Positions 33,750 through 42,116 of a stretch of 64,000 bases of DNA are shown here, piece after piece. Below the pieces are notes generated by a model, which ran no database searches, was not told the origin of the DNA, and saw nothing but the letters and a program-made list of their open reading frames with translations. This DNA comes from Umezawaea sp049997955 (GTDB lineage: Bacteria > Actinomycetota > Actinomycetes > Mycobacteriales > Pseudonocardiaceae). The stretch spans positions 1-64,000 of the forward strand of contig JAEBDY010000006.1 of the NCBI GenBank assembly GCA_049997955.1, given 5' to 3'. The position numbers and the translations under genes were made by a program. How positions within the stretch are numbered: position 1 is the stretch's first letter; the number at the start of each line of letters is the position of its first letter.

Positions 33750-34067
33750 GTGTCCGACGATGAGGTCTTCCTCGCCCTGGCCAACCCGGTGCGTCGACGT
33801 CTGCTGGAACTGCTGGCCGACGGACCGCGCAGCGCGGGTGAGCTGGCGGCGCAGTTCGAGTTGAGCCGTCCCGCCGTGGCGGAGCACCTGCAGGTGTTGC
33901 GACGGGCCGAACTGGTGCGCGACGAAGCGGTCGGACGCAGGCGCAACTACCACCTGACCACCGACCCGCTCGAGCACGTGAGCGAGTGGCTGCACCCGTT
34001 CGAGCGCATCTGGCGCGAACGCCTGCGGACCCTCGCCGACCTGATCGAGACCGAGGAGACACCATGA
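33750..34067 (+). CDS. ArsR-family transcriptional regulator
   Basis: A 105-residue winged-helix protein (LANPVRRRLLELLADGPRSAGELAAQFELSRPAVAEHLQVLRRAELV) of the ArsR group usually paired with an SRPBCC gene. No metal-binding CXC motif is seen, so it probably senses something other than metals. It overlaps the downstream gene by 4 bp (ATGA). The operator between its -35 and -10 boxes points to autorepression. The GTG start is set by the leaderless promoter. Confidence 0.88.
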   Translation: MSDDEVFLALANPVRRRLLELLADGPRSAGELAAQFELSRPAVAEHLQVLRRAELVRDEAVGRRRNYHLTTDPLEHVSEWLHPFERIWRERLRTLADLIETEETP

Positions 34068-34471
34068 CGGACGCCCGCACCTCGACGATCTCCGTGGACC
34101 AGTTCATCGCCGCGCCACCGGAGAAGGTCTGGCGCGGCCTCACCGACCCGGAACTGCACGCGCGCTGGTGGGCGCCGGGCGACATCGCCGCGGTCGTCGG
34201 CCACGAGTTCCACCTGGAGATGCCCGGCTGGGGGTCGGTCCGCTGCGAGGTGCTGGAGGTCGAACCGCACGAGCGGTTCGTCTACGCGTTCGCCGACTGG
34301 ACGCTGACCTGGCGGCTCGTGCCCGAAGGGCGGGGCACCCGGTTGCTGCTGGAGCACTCCGGGTTCGACCTCGACGACAAGCGCGGCGCCGACGCGTTCA
34401 AGCGCATGGGGCCGGGGTGGCGGGACGAGGTGCTGCCGCGGCTGGCGGCGCTGGCCGCCGGCCTGAGCTGA
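34064..34471 (+). CDS. SRPBCC (AHSA1/CalC-like) domain protein
   Basis: A 135-residue single-domain protein of the START-like superfamily: ISVDQFIAAPPEKVWRGLTDPELHARWWAP at the N-terminus and WRDEVLPRLAALA in the last helix. Members bind hydrophobic ligands. It is translationally coupled to the ArsR gene, a very common actinobacterial pair whose ligand is generally unknown. No signal peptide. Confidence 0.87.
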   Translation: MTDARTSTISVDQFIAAPPEKVWRGLTDPELHARWWAPGDIAAVVGHEFHLEMPGWGSVRCEVLEVEPHERFVYAFADWTLTWRLVPEGRGTRLLLEHSGFDLDDKRGADAFKRMGPGWRDEVLPRLAALAAGLS

Positions 34472-34565
34472 CACGGCGGGGCGGAGGTCGCCCGGCCGGG
34501 TGGCCCCCGAGATCCATGCTGCCACGGGGGTCTGACAGTCGATCCCGTCGAGAACCGCGGCCGGG

Positions 34566-35651
34566 CTAGTCGGTCAGGTGCGAGATGTCGTTGACCAGCC
34601 GCACGGACGCGTGGCCGTCCGGGTAGAACTCGGTCACCGACAGCGACGCCAGGTCGAGGTGGAGCCGGAACAGCAGGCTCGGGCCGACGTCCAACGCCAT
34701 GCGCAGCAACGTCTTGATGGGCGTCACGTGGCTGACGAGCACGAGGTTCCGGCCGCCGTACTCGGTGATCAGGTCGTTGCGGGCCCGTCGGACCCTGCGG
34801 TGCACCTCGTCGAAGCTCTCGCCGCCGGGCGGCGCGACGGAGGTGTCGGACAGCCACCGCCGGTGCAGGTCGGGGTCGCGTTCGGCGGCCTCGGTGAAGG
34901 TGAGGCCCTCCCACGCGCCGAAGTCGGTCTCGACCAGGCCGTCGACGACCACGGCTTCCAGGCCGAGCGCCGAGGCGACCGCGTCGGCCGTCTCCCGTGC
35001 GCGGCCCAGCGGTGAGCTGACGACGGCGGCGACGTCGTCGAGCTTCGCCAGCCTCCGCGCGGCTCCCGCCGCCTGCCCGCGGCCGACCTCGGTCAGCGGC
35101 GGGTTGCCCCGGCCGGAGTACCGGCGGCCGACCGACAGCTCGGTCTGGCCGTGCCGGAGCAGGTGCAGGCGGGTGGGGGTGCCGCCCGCGCCGGACCAGG
35201 AGGCCGGAGGTGAGACGGCGGCCTCGGCGGAGGCGGGCCTGGTGGTGCCCGCCTGCTCGTCCATCGCCCGGTTGGCCAGCCGGTCAGCGTCCTTGTTCCG
35301 CTCCCGCGGGATCCACGTGTACCCGACGTGCTCGAACCCGACGGCCACCGACCGGGCCTCGGCCGCCAGCGGCTTCATGGACGGGTGCTTGACCTGCCAC
35401 CGCCCGGACATCTGCTCCACCACGAGCTTCGAGTCCATCCGCACCTCGACGGACTCGGCCCCCAGCTCGGCGGCCGCCCGCAGCCCGGCGATCAGACCCT
35501 GGTACTCGGCCACGTTGTTGGTCACGTGCCCCAGGCCACCGAGGCGTTCGGCGAGGACCTCCCCGGACGCGGCGTCCCGGACGACCGCCCCGTACCCGGC
35601 GGGTCCGGGGTTTCCGCGCGATCCGCCGTCCGCCTCGATGACGACCTTCAC
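34566..35651 (-). CDS. Bifunctional RNase H / acid phosphatase
   Basis: A 361-residue fusion. Residues 1-130 are a type I RNase H (EADGGSRGNPGPAGYGAVV, acidic residues in NNVAEYQGLIAGL and VRMDSKLVVEQM, and NKDADRLAN), which removes RNA from RNA-DNA hybrids. Residues about 160-361 are a histidine-phosphatase domain with HLLRHGQTELS and VSHVTPIKTLL. The same fusion occurs in M. tuberculosis Rv2228c, where the second domain also acts in alpha-ribazole phosphate hydrolysis (CobC activity). The GTG overlaps the zinc-ribbon gene stop by 4 bp (GTGA). Confidence 0.92.
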   Translation of the reverse strand: MKVVIEADGGSRGNPGPAGYGAVVRDAASGEVLAERLGGLGHVTNNVAEYQGLIAGLRAAAELGAESVEVRMDSKLVVEQMSGRWQVKHPSMKPLAAEARSVAVGFEHVGYTWIPRERNKDADRLANRAMDEQAGTTRPASAEAAVSPPASWSGAGGTPTRLHLLRHGQTELSVGRRYSGRGNPPLTEVGRGQAAGAARRLAKLDDVAAVVSSPLGRARETADAVASALGLEAVVVDGLVETDFGAWEGLTFTEAAERDPDLHRRWLSDTSVAPPGGESFDEVHRRVRRARNDLITEYGGRNLVLVSHVTPIKTLLRMALDVGPSLLFRLHLDLASLSVTEFYPDGHASVRLVNDISHLTD

Positions 35652-36385
35652 AGCCCGGATTCCGTCGTCCGCACCATGATCGCCCCGCACTCCTCGCACC
35701 GGAGGACCTCGTCCGGTGCGGCTTCGCGGACCATCGAGTAGGCACTCCGGTCCAGCTCGATCCGGCAGGCGCCGCACCGACGGGACCGCAGCAGCCCGGC
35801 CCCGATCCCCTTGTGCGCCCGCACCTTCTCGTACAGGGCGAGGAGATCGGCCGGGAACCCGGCGCCCGCCTTCTCGCGGTCGGCCTTCCGCTTGGCCTCG
35901 ATGGAGTCCAGGTCGGCCAGCGTCGCGTCCCGACGGCGCGCGGCGTCGGACAGCGCCTCGGTCGCCTTGTCCAACTCGATCCGGGCGTGCTGCACGTCGG
36001 CCTCGACGGCCTCGCGCCGCTCCATCAGCTCCAGCAGGTCGTCTTCCAACGCGGCCTGCCGACGCTCCAGCGTGGCCAGCTCGTGCTCCAGTTCCGTCAG
36101 CTGCTTGGCGCCGACCGTGCCACCCGACATCAGTTTCCGGTCGCGCTCCTCGCGCGCCCGGACCTGGTCGATCTCGGTTTCCTGGCGCTTGACGTCACGG
36201 GTGAGGTCGCCGAGCGTCGTCTCGATCGTGGTCAGCGCGTCCGTCTTCACCCGCAGCTGCTTCTCCGCTTCGGCGATCTCCACGATCTCCGGCAGCGTGC
36301 GCCTGCGGTGGTCGACGCGCGAGAGTTCGGCATCGACCTCGGCGAGCGGGAGCAGCCTGCGCTGCACGGCGGGATCGGCCTTCAT
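35648..36385 (-). CDS. Coiled-coil zinc-ribbon protein (Rv2229c/CT398-like)
   Basis: A 245-residue protein: residues about 30-175 form a long antiparallel coiled coil (repeated E/R/L heptads), and the C-terminus holds a zinc ribbon with CGACRIEL and CEECGAIM. Relatives include chlamydial CT398 and the HP0958/FlgZ scaffold. The exact role in actinobacteria is not known; a nucleic-acid or RNA-polymerase-associated function has been suggested for the family. The ATG directly follows the Nif3 gene stop (TAAATG on the coding strand), so it belongs to the same operon. Confidence 0.87.
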   Translation of the reverse strand: MKADPAVQRRLLPLAEVDAELSRVDHRRRTLPEIVEIAEAEKQLRVKTDALTTIETTLGDLTRDVKRQETEIDQVRAREERDRKLMSGGTVGAKQLTELEHELATLERRQAALEDDLLELMERREAVEADVQHARIELDKATEALSDAARRRDATLADLDSIEAKRKADREKAGAGFPADLLALYEKVRAHKGIGAGLLRSRRCGACRIELDRSAYSMVREAAPDEVLRCEECGAIMVRTTESGL

Positions 36386-37537
36386 TTAGTTGGTCCTCCT
36401 GGTTCGGCTCGTCGCACCGACCGTCCACGGATCGGTTCGGCGGGTGGAGACGAGTGCTTCGACCGTACCGTCGAAGCCCGCGCGGACCACGCCCGCCGCC
36501 TGCTCGCACCACGGCCACTCGCTCGCGAAGTGGGCGACGTCCACCAGCGCGGGCGCGTCGGGGCCCTGGGCGAGGTGGTCGGACGCGGGGTGGTGGCGCA
36601 GGTCGGAGGTGACGTAGGCGTCGACGCGGGCGGCGGTGGCGGCCTTGAGGTAGCTGTCGCCCGAGCCGCCGCAGACGGCGACCCGGTGGATCATGCGATC
36701 AGGATCACCCGCGGCGCGGACGCCCCACACCGTCTCCGGCAGGGCGTCGGCGACGCGCTGGGTGAAGTCGCGCAGCGGTTCGGGGGTCGGGAGTTCGCCG
36801 ATGCGGCCGATGCCGGTTCGGGACGGGAGGTCCGCCATCTCGTGCAGGGTGAGGGCGACCTCCTCGTACGGGTGGGCGGCGCGCAGCGCGGTCACGACCT
36901 GGTGGCGCAGCCGTCGTTCCAGCACGACCTCGACGCGGGTCTCGTCCACGTGCTCCAGCTCGCCGACGGTGCCGATCGCGGGGGTGGCGCCGTCGACCGG
37001 GCGGAACTGGCCGGTGCCCGCGACGGTGAACGCGGCGTCGCGGTAGTCGCCGAGCCGCCCGGCGCCCGCGGCGTGCAGCGCGGCCAGGACGGTGGCGGTG
37101 TCGGCGTGCGGGACGAACGTGGTGAGCACGTCCAGCGGTGGCGCGGGGTTGGGGCTGAGCGGGCCGGTGACGGTGAGGCCGAGGAGTTCGGCGAGCGCGT
37201 CGGACACGCCGGGGTCCGCCGCGTCCGCGTTGGTGTGCGCGGAGTACAGCGCCACGCCCGCGCGGATCAGCCGGTGCACGAGGTGGCCCTTGGGGTCGTC
37301 GGCGGGAACGCCGGTGACCCCGCGCAGCATCAGCGGGTGGTGGGCGACGATCAGCTGGGCACCGACCTCGATCGCCTCGTCCACCACGGCCTCGGTGGGG
37401 TCGACGACGCAGAGGACGCGGGTGACCGGTTCGGCGGGGTCGCCGCAGACCAGGCCTACCGCGTCCCACGACTCGGCGGTCTTGGGCGGGTACGCGGCCT
37501 CCAGTGCCGCGACCACCTGCCCGAGGGTGGTGCTCAC
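36386..37537 (-). CDS. Nif3-like dinuclear metal centre protein
   Basis: A 383-residue member of the Nif3/YbgI family with the metal-site motifs IVAHHPLMLRG and YSAHTNADAA near residues 68 and 97 and the C-terminal ASEWPWCEQA region. The length indicates the form with a PII-like insertion between the two Nif3 halves. The biochemical role is unresolved; GTP cyclohydrolase-like or hydrolase activity has been proposed. It corresponds to Rv2230c and overlaps the aminotransferase stop by 4 bp. Confidence 0.88.
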   Translation of the reverse strand: MSTTLGQVVAALEAAYPPKTAESWDAVGLVCGDPAEPVTRVLCVVDPTEAVVDEAIEVGAQLIVAHHPLMLRGVTGVPADDPKGHLVHRLIRAGVALYSAHTNADAADPGVSDALAELLGLTVTGPLSPNPAPPLDVLTTFVPHADTATVLAALHAAGAGRLGDYRDAAFTVAGTGQFRPVDGATPAIGTVGELEHVDETRVEVVLERRLRHQVVTALRAAHPYEEVALTLHEMADLPSRTGIGRIGELPTPEPLRDFTQRVADALPETVWGVRAAGDPDRMIHRVAVCGGSGDSYLKAATAARVDAYVTSDLRHHPASDHLAQGPDAPALVDVAHFASEWPWCEQAAGVVRAGFDGTVEALVSTRRTDPWTVGATSRTRRTN

Positions 37538-38565
37538 CGTTCCTCCAGCGCGACTCGTAGTGCGTCGACCAGCAGGTCGAACTCCCCCGGTGGTCGCGTC
37601 GCGACCCTCAGGTGGTCGGGGGTGAGACCGGGGAACGTGTCGCCGCGGCGGACCGCGATCCCCTTGTCCCGCAACGCTTCCCGGACCCGTTCACCGTGCG
37701 GGACCCGGAGCAGCAGGAACGGTGCCCGCGGCGGCACGACGAGCAGGTCTGCCAGCGCGCGGGCGGCGTGCGCGGTGTGCGGCACGGTCTCCTCGGCGAT
37801 CCGCGTCGCCTCCGCGACGGCCGCGGGTTCGCAGCAGGCCGTGACGGCTTCCAGCACGAGGCTGCCGACCGGCCACTGTGGACGGTGGCGGGCGAGGCGG
37901 GCGAGCAGCGCCGGGTCGCCGAGCAGGTAGCCCGCGCGGAGTCCGGCCAGGCCCCAGGTCTTGGTGAGGCTGCGCAGGACCAGCAGTCCGGGCAGCCGCG
38001 TGCCCGCGAGCGACTCCGGCTCGCCGGGGACGGTGTCGGCGAACGCCTCGTCCACGACCAGGACCCGGCCCGGTCGGGCGAGTTCTCGGATCACGTCGGC
38101 CCGGTGCAGCACGGACGTCGGGTTGGTGGGGTTGCCGATCACGACCAGGTCCGCCTCGTCCGGCACGAGTTCGGGCCGCAGCGCGTACCCGTCCTCGGCG
38201 CTGAGCAGGACCCGGTGCACCGGCACGCCCGCGTCGACCAGCGCGACCTCGGGTTCGGTGAACGACGGGTGCACGACGGCGGCGAGCGTCGGCCGCAGCG
38301 CGGGCAGCAGCGCGAACCCCTCGGCGGCGCCCGCGAGCACCAGCACCTCGTCCGGCGTGCGGCCGTGGCGTTCAGCGACCGTGCGGCGGGCCGTGAGGTC
38401 GGCGAGGTCCGACGGGTAGCGGCCGAGGTCGTCCAGCGCGGCCACGAGCCGGTCGCGCAGCCAGGCGGGCGGTCGCGGCAGGCGCACGTTCACGGCGAAG
38501 TCGACGAGGCCGGGGGCGGCGTCGACGTCTCCGTGGTGGCGCAGGAGGGCGCGCTCGCTGGTCAT
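37534..38565 (-). CDS. cobC: CobC-like PLP aminotransferase/decarboxylase (Rv2231c-like)
   Basis: A 343-residue fold-type I PLP enzyme with NPTNPTSVL, DEAFADTVPG and the Schiff-base lysine in SLTKTWGLAGLRAGY (about residue 205). In this syntenic position the protein is annotated as CobC, thought to provide the threonine-derived aminopropanol linker of cobalamin, consistent with cobD 2.5 kb away. Histidinol-phosphate aminotransferase-like activity is the alternative. The ATG at 38565 starts the conserved region RHHGDVDAAPGLVDFAVN. It heads the four-gene leftward operon with the Nif3, zinc-ribbon and RNase H genes. Confidence 0.87.
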   Translation of the reverse strand: MTSERALLRHHGDVDAAPGLVDFAVNVRLPRPPAWLRDRLVAALDDLGRYPSDLADLTARRTVAERHGRTPDEVLVLAGAAEGFALLPALRPTLAAVVHPSFTEPEVALVDAGVPVHRVLLSAEDGYALRPELVPDEADLVVIGNPTNPTSVLHRADVIRELARPGRVLVVDEAFADTVPGEPESLAGTRLPGLLVLRSLTKTWGLAGLRAGYLLGDPALLARLARHRPQWPVGSLVLEAVTACCEPAAVAEATRIAEETVPHTAHAARALADLLVVPPRAPFLLLRVPHGERVREALRDKGIAVRRGDTFPGLTPDHLRVATRPPGEFDLLVDALRVALEER

Positions 38566-38577
38566 CGCCCGGAATTC

Positions 38578-38727
38578 TAGGCGATGAGCGCGGTCGCCCA
38601 GTCCAGGTAGGCCAGGGGGTCGCTCGGGACGTCCGCCGCCCGAGGCGGACAGGTGTGGCCGTCTCGGAACGGCAGGTGTCAAGGATCTGGATCAGCGGGT
38701 CGTCCTCGTCGGCGGTGGCCGGCACGC
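38578..38727 (-). other. Possible remnant of a small gene
   Basis: On the minus strand two adjacent frames look protein-like: one reads PATADEDDPLIQILDTC, the other SDPLAYLDWATALIA followed by a stop. Neither extends to a good start, and joining them requires a frameshift near 38650. They may be the remains of a small conserved gene between cobC and ptpA. No family is recognised. Confidence 0.3.
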
Positions 38728-38819
38728 GGGTGGGGTGACGGCCTTGTCGGTCGGGGAGCCGTGCGCGGGTGGATCGTCGTGCGGACGACCTTGGAAATCG
38801 CTGGGATTAGGGTCGGGGG

Positions 38820-39275
38820 ATGCATGTGACGTTCGTCTGCACGGGCAACATCTGCCGCTCCCCCGTCGCCGCGATCGTGTTCCGCGAGCACGTTCGGCGG
38901 GCCGGGCTCGGTGATCTGGTGGAGGTGTCCAGCGCGGGCACCGGCGGGTGGCACGTCGGGGACGGGGCCGATGAGCGGGCGGTCGAGTCGCTCGTGGACG
39001 CGGGCTACCCGGCCGAGCACGTGGCCGCTCAGGTCGGGGAGTCGCACCTGGGTGCGGATCTGCTGGTGGCGTTGGATTCGGGGCACGCGCGGGAATTGCG
39101 GCGGTTGTCCGGGGATTCGGAGCGGGTGCGGTTGTTGCGGTCGTTCGACCCCGATGCGGATGGGGTGGACGTGCCTGATCCCTATTACGGGGATCGGGAG
39201 GGGTTCGATTCGGTGTTGGCGATGACTGAGGCGGCTGTGCCAGGGTTGTTGGCTTGGGTGCGGGAGCGGGTGTGA
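38820..39275 (+). CDS. ptpA: Low-molecular-weight protein tyrosine phosphatase
   Basis: A 151-residue cytosolic phosphatase with the CX5R loop (Cys7 and Arg13 in FVCTGNICRSP) and the general acid Asp120 in DPYYG. It corresponds in position to Rv2234 (PtpA), but the companion kinase PtkA of mycobacteria is absent. TAGGGT (38808-38813) lies 6 bp before the ATG, indicating a leaderless transcript. Substrates are unknown. Confidence 0.92.
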   Translation: MHVTFVCTGNICRSPVAAIVFREHVRRAGLGDLVEVSSAGTGGWHVGDGADERAVESLVDAGYPAEHVAAQVGESHLGADLLVALDSGHARELRRLSGDSERVRLLRSFDPDADGVDVPDPYYGDREGFDSVLAMTEAAVPGLLAWVRERV

Positions 39276-39710
39276 TGGCGGTGCGGCGGCTTTTTCGGCA
39301 GTAAGCCGCAGGTCATGGGTGGTTTTCGGGGAATGTCAGACCCTGGGGCTAGCGTGTGTGTCGGGGGGTTCTCACGGGTGGGGGACCCTTGTTTTGCCGT
39401 TCTCTTGGGGGCGTTGGGGTGGTTCGGTCTCACCCCGATCTCGCGAGTATTTCGATGGCCCTTTCCGTTTGTCAAGGCGGGAAAGATGCCTTGACAAACG
39501 GAAAGGGCCATGAAGGGCGCGGGGATCGGGGTGAGGCCGGGGTCTGGCTTCGAACACGTGTCCTGGGGTGGGTCCGGGGGTGAGTTGAGGCCGGGGCCTG
39601 GCTGGTGCGGGTGGTCTGGGGCCCTGTTGGTGCGGGGTCGTTGGGTCCGCTTCGTGCGGGGTCGTCGTGTGAGGGTCGTGTTCTTGGTCGTTGGTGGTGA
39701 TGATGGATCC
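39276..39710. other. Interval with family-2 hairpin
   Basis: 435 bp between ptpA and the DUF1349 gene. It contains the 57-bp family-2 hairpin (39455-39511). The flanking sequence is G/T-rich (GGGGTG- and GGTCGT-like runs, 39530-39690) and shows no credible gene on either strand. Confidence 0.55.
39455..39511. repeat. Family-2 hairpin repeat, copy 2
   Basis: A perfect 24-bp inverted repeat (39455-39478 with 39488-39511) around the loop GGGAAAGAT. The inner 11 bp of each arm and the loop are identical to copy 1 at 23020-23050, while the outer arms differ from it but remain fully paired here. Confidence 0.93.
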
Positions 39711-40250
39711 ATGGATGAATGGATCAACGAGCCTGCTGAGTGGTCTGCTGGTGGCGAGGGGGAGCTGTTCGTCACAGCTGATGCGGACACCGACTTCTGG
39801 CGTACCACCCACTACGGGTTCGTCCACGACAACGGGCACGTTCGTGGGCGTTGGGTTGGTGGTGACTGCGCTGTGACGACCACGTTCTCCGCCGGCTACG
39901 CCGATCAGTACGACCAGGCCGGGATCATGGTGCGGATCGACTCGGAGAACTGGATCAAGGCCGGGATCGAGTTGGTGGACGGGGGTTTTCAGGTCAGCGT
40001 GGTGGTGACCAGGGGTGTTTCGGACTGGTCCGTCGTTCCCGTCGACAATGCTGATCGGGTGACGATCTCCGCTGAGCGGGTCGGGGACACCGTGACCGTC
40101 CGGTACGGGCTCGGTGACGCCGAGGCGGTCACGATGTTGCGGCTCGCGTACTTCCCGCCGGGGGTGCCCGCGTTGGTGGGGGTCATGTGCGCCGCGCCCA
40201 CCGGCAAGGGGTTCGACGTCCGGTTCGAGCGGACCCTGATCAGCTCCTGA
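39711..40250 (+). CDS. DUF1349 (concanavalin-like fold) protein
   Basis: A 179-residue cytosolic protein of the DUF1349 family, a lectin-like beta sandwich (FWRTTHYGFVHDNGHV, YDQAGIMVRIDSENWIKAGIEL, and the closing FDVRFERTLI). Yeast and bacterial relatives are annotated only as regulators of unknown function. The ATG at 39711 is the best start but lacks a clear ribosome-binding site. It interrupts the ptpA-SURF1 adjacency known in mycobacteria. Confidence 0.8.
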   Translation: MDEWINEPAEWSAGGEGELFVTADADTDFWRTTHYGFVHDNGHVRGRWVGGDCAVTTTFSAGYADQYDQAGIMVRIDSENWIKAGIELVDGGFQVSVVVTRGVSDWSVVPVDNADRVTISAERVGDTVTVRYGLGDAEAVTMLRLAYFPPGVPALVGVMCAAPTGKGFDVRFERTLISS

Positions 40251-40275
40251 TCGGCGCAGCGCTTACCGTGGAGGC

Positions 40276-41100
40276 GTGCGTTTCCGGTTCCTGCTCCGTC
40301 CTGGGTGGCTCGCGCTGACGTTGGCCGTCTGGGTGTTCGCGGGCGCGTGCTTCACGATGCTCATGCCCTGGCAGTTCGGGCGCAACGACGAGCGGGTGGC
40401 GCAGAACAGCGCGCTGACCACGGCGATGAAGACCGATCCCGCGCCGGTGGGCACCGTGCTGTCCCGGTCCAACGCCGAGGTCGAGTGGTCGAAGGTGTCG
40501 TTGACCGGGCGGTACCTGCCCGCCGGTGAGGCCGTGGCGCGGTTGCGGACCGTGCAGGGCGAGGCGGCTTTCGAGGTCGTGACGCCGTTCCGGCTGGACA
40601 GCGGGCAGACCGTGCTGGTGAACCGCGGCTACGTGCGGCCCGGTAGCGGGGTGAGCGTGCCCGAGATCGCCGGTGCGCCCTCCGACGAGGTGACCGTCGT
40701 GGCCTGGGTGCGGGCCGGTGAGTCCGACGACCGCGACGCGTTCGCCGAGGACGGTCGCCGTCAGGTGTACGCGATCAACTCGGCGGTCGTGGGGCGGGCG
40801 GCCGGGCTGGACATCCGGCCCGGCTACTTCCAGCTCTCCGACGGGCAGCCCGGTGTGCTGGCCGCCCTGCCGCTGCCGCGGATGGAGTCCGGGCCGTTCT
40901 TCTCCTACGCGCTGCAGTGGATCGCGTTCGGCGTCATGGCGCTGGGCGGCTGGGCGTACTTCAGCTGGCGCGAGATCCAGCCGGGCGGGGCGCTCGCGGA
41001 GCCCCGGCCCAAGCGGAAGTCGGTCGCGGAGGTGCTGGCCGAGGACGACGCCGCCGACCGGCTAGCGGCGGCGGGCGAACAGCGCCAGGGTCGCGGCTAG
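40276..41100 (+). CDS. SURF1 family cytochrome oxidase assembly protein
   Basis: A 274-residue membrane protein with one helix near each end (about 9-30 and 213-232) and a large external loop, the SURF1 topology. Family segments are the N-terminal GRN-type turn after helix 1 (PWQFGRNDERVAQN), VLVNRGYV and the C-terminal ALQWIAFGVMALGGWAYF. It helps assemble the cytochrome c oxidase of the aa3 type. It corresponds to Rv2235. TACCGT and GGAGG both precede the GTG. Its last 39 bp overlap convergent cobD. Confidence 0.9.
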   Translation: MRFRFLLRPGWLALTLAVWVFAGACFTMLMPWQFGRNDERVAQNSALTTAMKTDPAPVGTVLSRSNAEVEWSKVSLTGRYLPAGEAVARLRTVQGEAAFEVVTPFRLDSGQTVLVNRGYVRPGSGVSVPEIAGAPSDEVTVVAWVRAGESDDRDAFAEDGRRQVYAINSAVVGRAAGLDIRPGYFQLSDGQPGVLAALPLPRMESGPFFSYALQWIAFGVMALGGWAYFSWREIQPGGALAEPRPKRKSVAEVLAEDDAADRLAAAGEQRQGRG

Positions 41101-42024
41101 CACCGCGGACAGCGCGCCCACCACCCTGGACAGTTCGACGGCCCTGGTCACGTGGCCCGCGTCGGGGTTGCGGCCGTGGCCCATCACGGCCCGGTCCTCG
41201 GCGCCGTAGGAGTAGACCGTGCGCCCGCCGAGGCGGATCTCCAGCGCGCCCGCGAACGCGGCCTCCACCTGGCCCGCGTTGGGGCTGGGGTGCGCCGACG
41301 CGTCCCGGCGCCACACCTCCCACGCCTCCGCCGCCGAGCCGCCGACGACCGGGGCGGCGGCCACGGTGAGCAGCGCGGCGGCGCGGGCCGGGACGAGGTT
41401 GGCCAGGTCGTCCAGCCTGGCCGCGGCCCAGCCGAAGCGCAGGTAGCGGGGCGACCTGTGGCCGATCATGGCGTCCAGGGTGTTGACCGCGCGGTACGCC
41501 AGCAGGCCCGGCACGCCCGCGACCGCGCCCCACAGCAGCGGCGCGACGACGGCGTCGGACGTGTTCTCCGCGACGGACTCCACGGTGGCCTTGGCCAGCG
41601 CGAGGGTGTCCAGGGCCGCGGGTTCGCGGCCGCACAGGTTCGGCAGCCGGTCCCGCGCCGCCCGCAGGTCGCCGCCGTCGAGTTCGCGGCCCATGGCCGT
41701 GCCCTCCTTGGCCAGCGACGTGCCGCCGAGGACGACCCACGTCGCGGCGGCCGTGGTGAGGGTCTTGACCAGCTCGTTGCGGCTGCTCAGCCGCTCCACG
41801 ACCACGCCGAGCGCCACGACCCCGCCCGCGAGCAGCGCGGTGTGCCCGACCCCCGCGGTGTGGCTGTCGCGGTACGTGGTCCGTTCGGTCACACCCGCGG
41901 CACGCCCGAAGAAGGCCACCGGGTGGTGCTTCCTGGGGTCGCCGAAGACCGCGTCCGCGGCTACTCCCAGCAACAATCCGGCCGCTCGTCCCACGCCCAA
42001 GGCAGACCTCCCCGAAGTCGACAC
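41062..42024 (-). CDS. cobD: Adenosylcobinamide-phosphate synthase CobD/CbiB
   Basis: A 320-residue membrane enzyme attaching (R)-1-amino-2-propanol O-phosphate to adenosylcobyric acid during cobalamin synthesis. Signatures are DAVFGDPRKHHPVAFFG, ESVAENTSDAVVAPLLWG, RAVNTLDAMIGHRSPRYLRFGWAAARLDDLANLVPAR and the late HPSPNAGQVEAAFAGAL. It corresponds to Rv2236c. A TATACG hexamer lies 5 bp before the GTG. The 3' end overlaps SURF1 by 39 bp. Confidence 0.94.
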   Translation of the reverse strand: MSTSGRSALGVGRAAGLLLGVAADAVFGDPRKHHPVAFFGRAAGVTERTTYRDSHTAGVGHTALLAGGVVALGVVVERLSSRNELVKTLTTAAATWVVLGGTSLAKEGTAMGRELDGGDLRAARDRLPNLCGREPAALDTLALAKATVESVAENTSDAVVAPLLWGAVAGVPGLLAYRAVNTLDAMIGHRSPRYLRFGWAAARLDDLANLVPARAAALLTVAAAPVVGGSAAEAWEVWRRDASAHPSPNAGQVEAAFAGALEIRLGGRTVYSYGAEDRAVMGHGRNPDAGHVTRAVELSRVVGALSAVLAATLALFARRR

Positions 42025-42103
42025 GGCACCGTATAGCGTCGGGTGTCACCTGTTCGAGTGAGGGGCGTAGTTCCCGATGTCCGGGACTGTCGGTGGCCGG
42101 CGT

Positions 42104-42109
42104 TAGGGT
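42104..42109 (+). promoter_or_regulatory. -10 box for the Wadjet operon
   Basis: TAGGGT ends 7 bp before the jetA GTG, the spacing typical of leaderless actinobacterial genes. No convincing -35 box is seen. Confidence 0.55.
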
Positions 42110-42116
42110 GCCGGAC

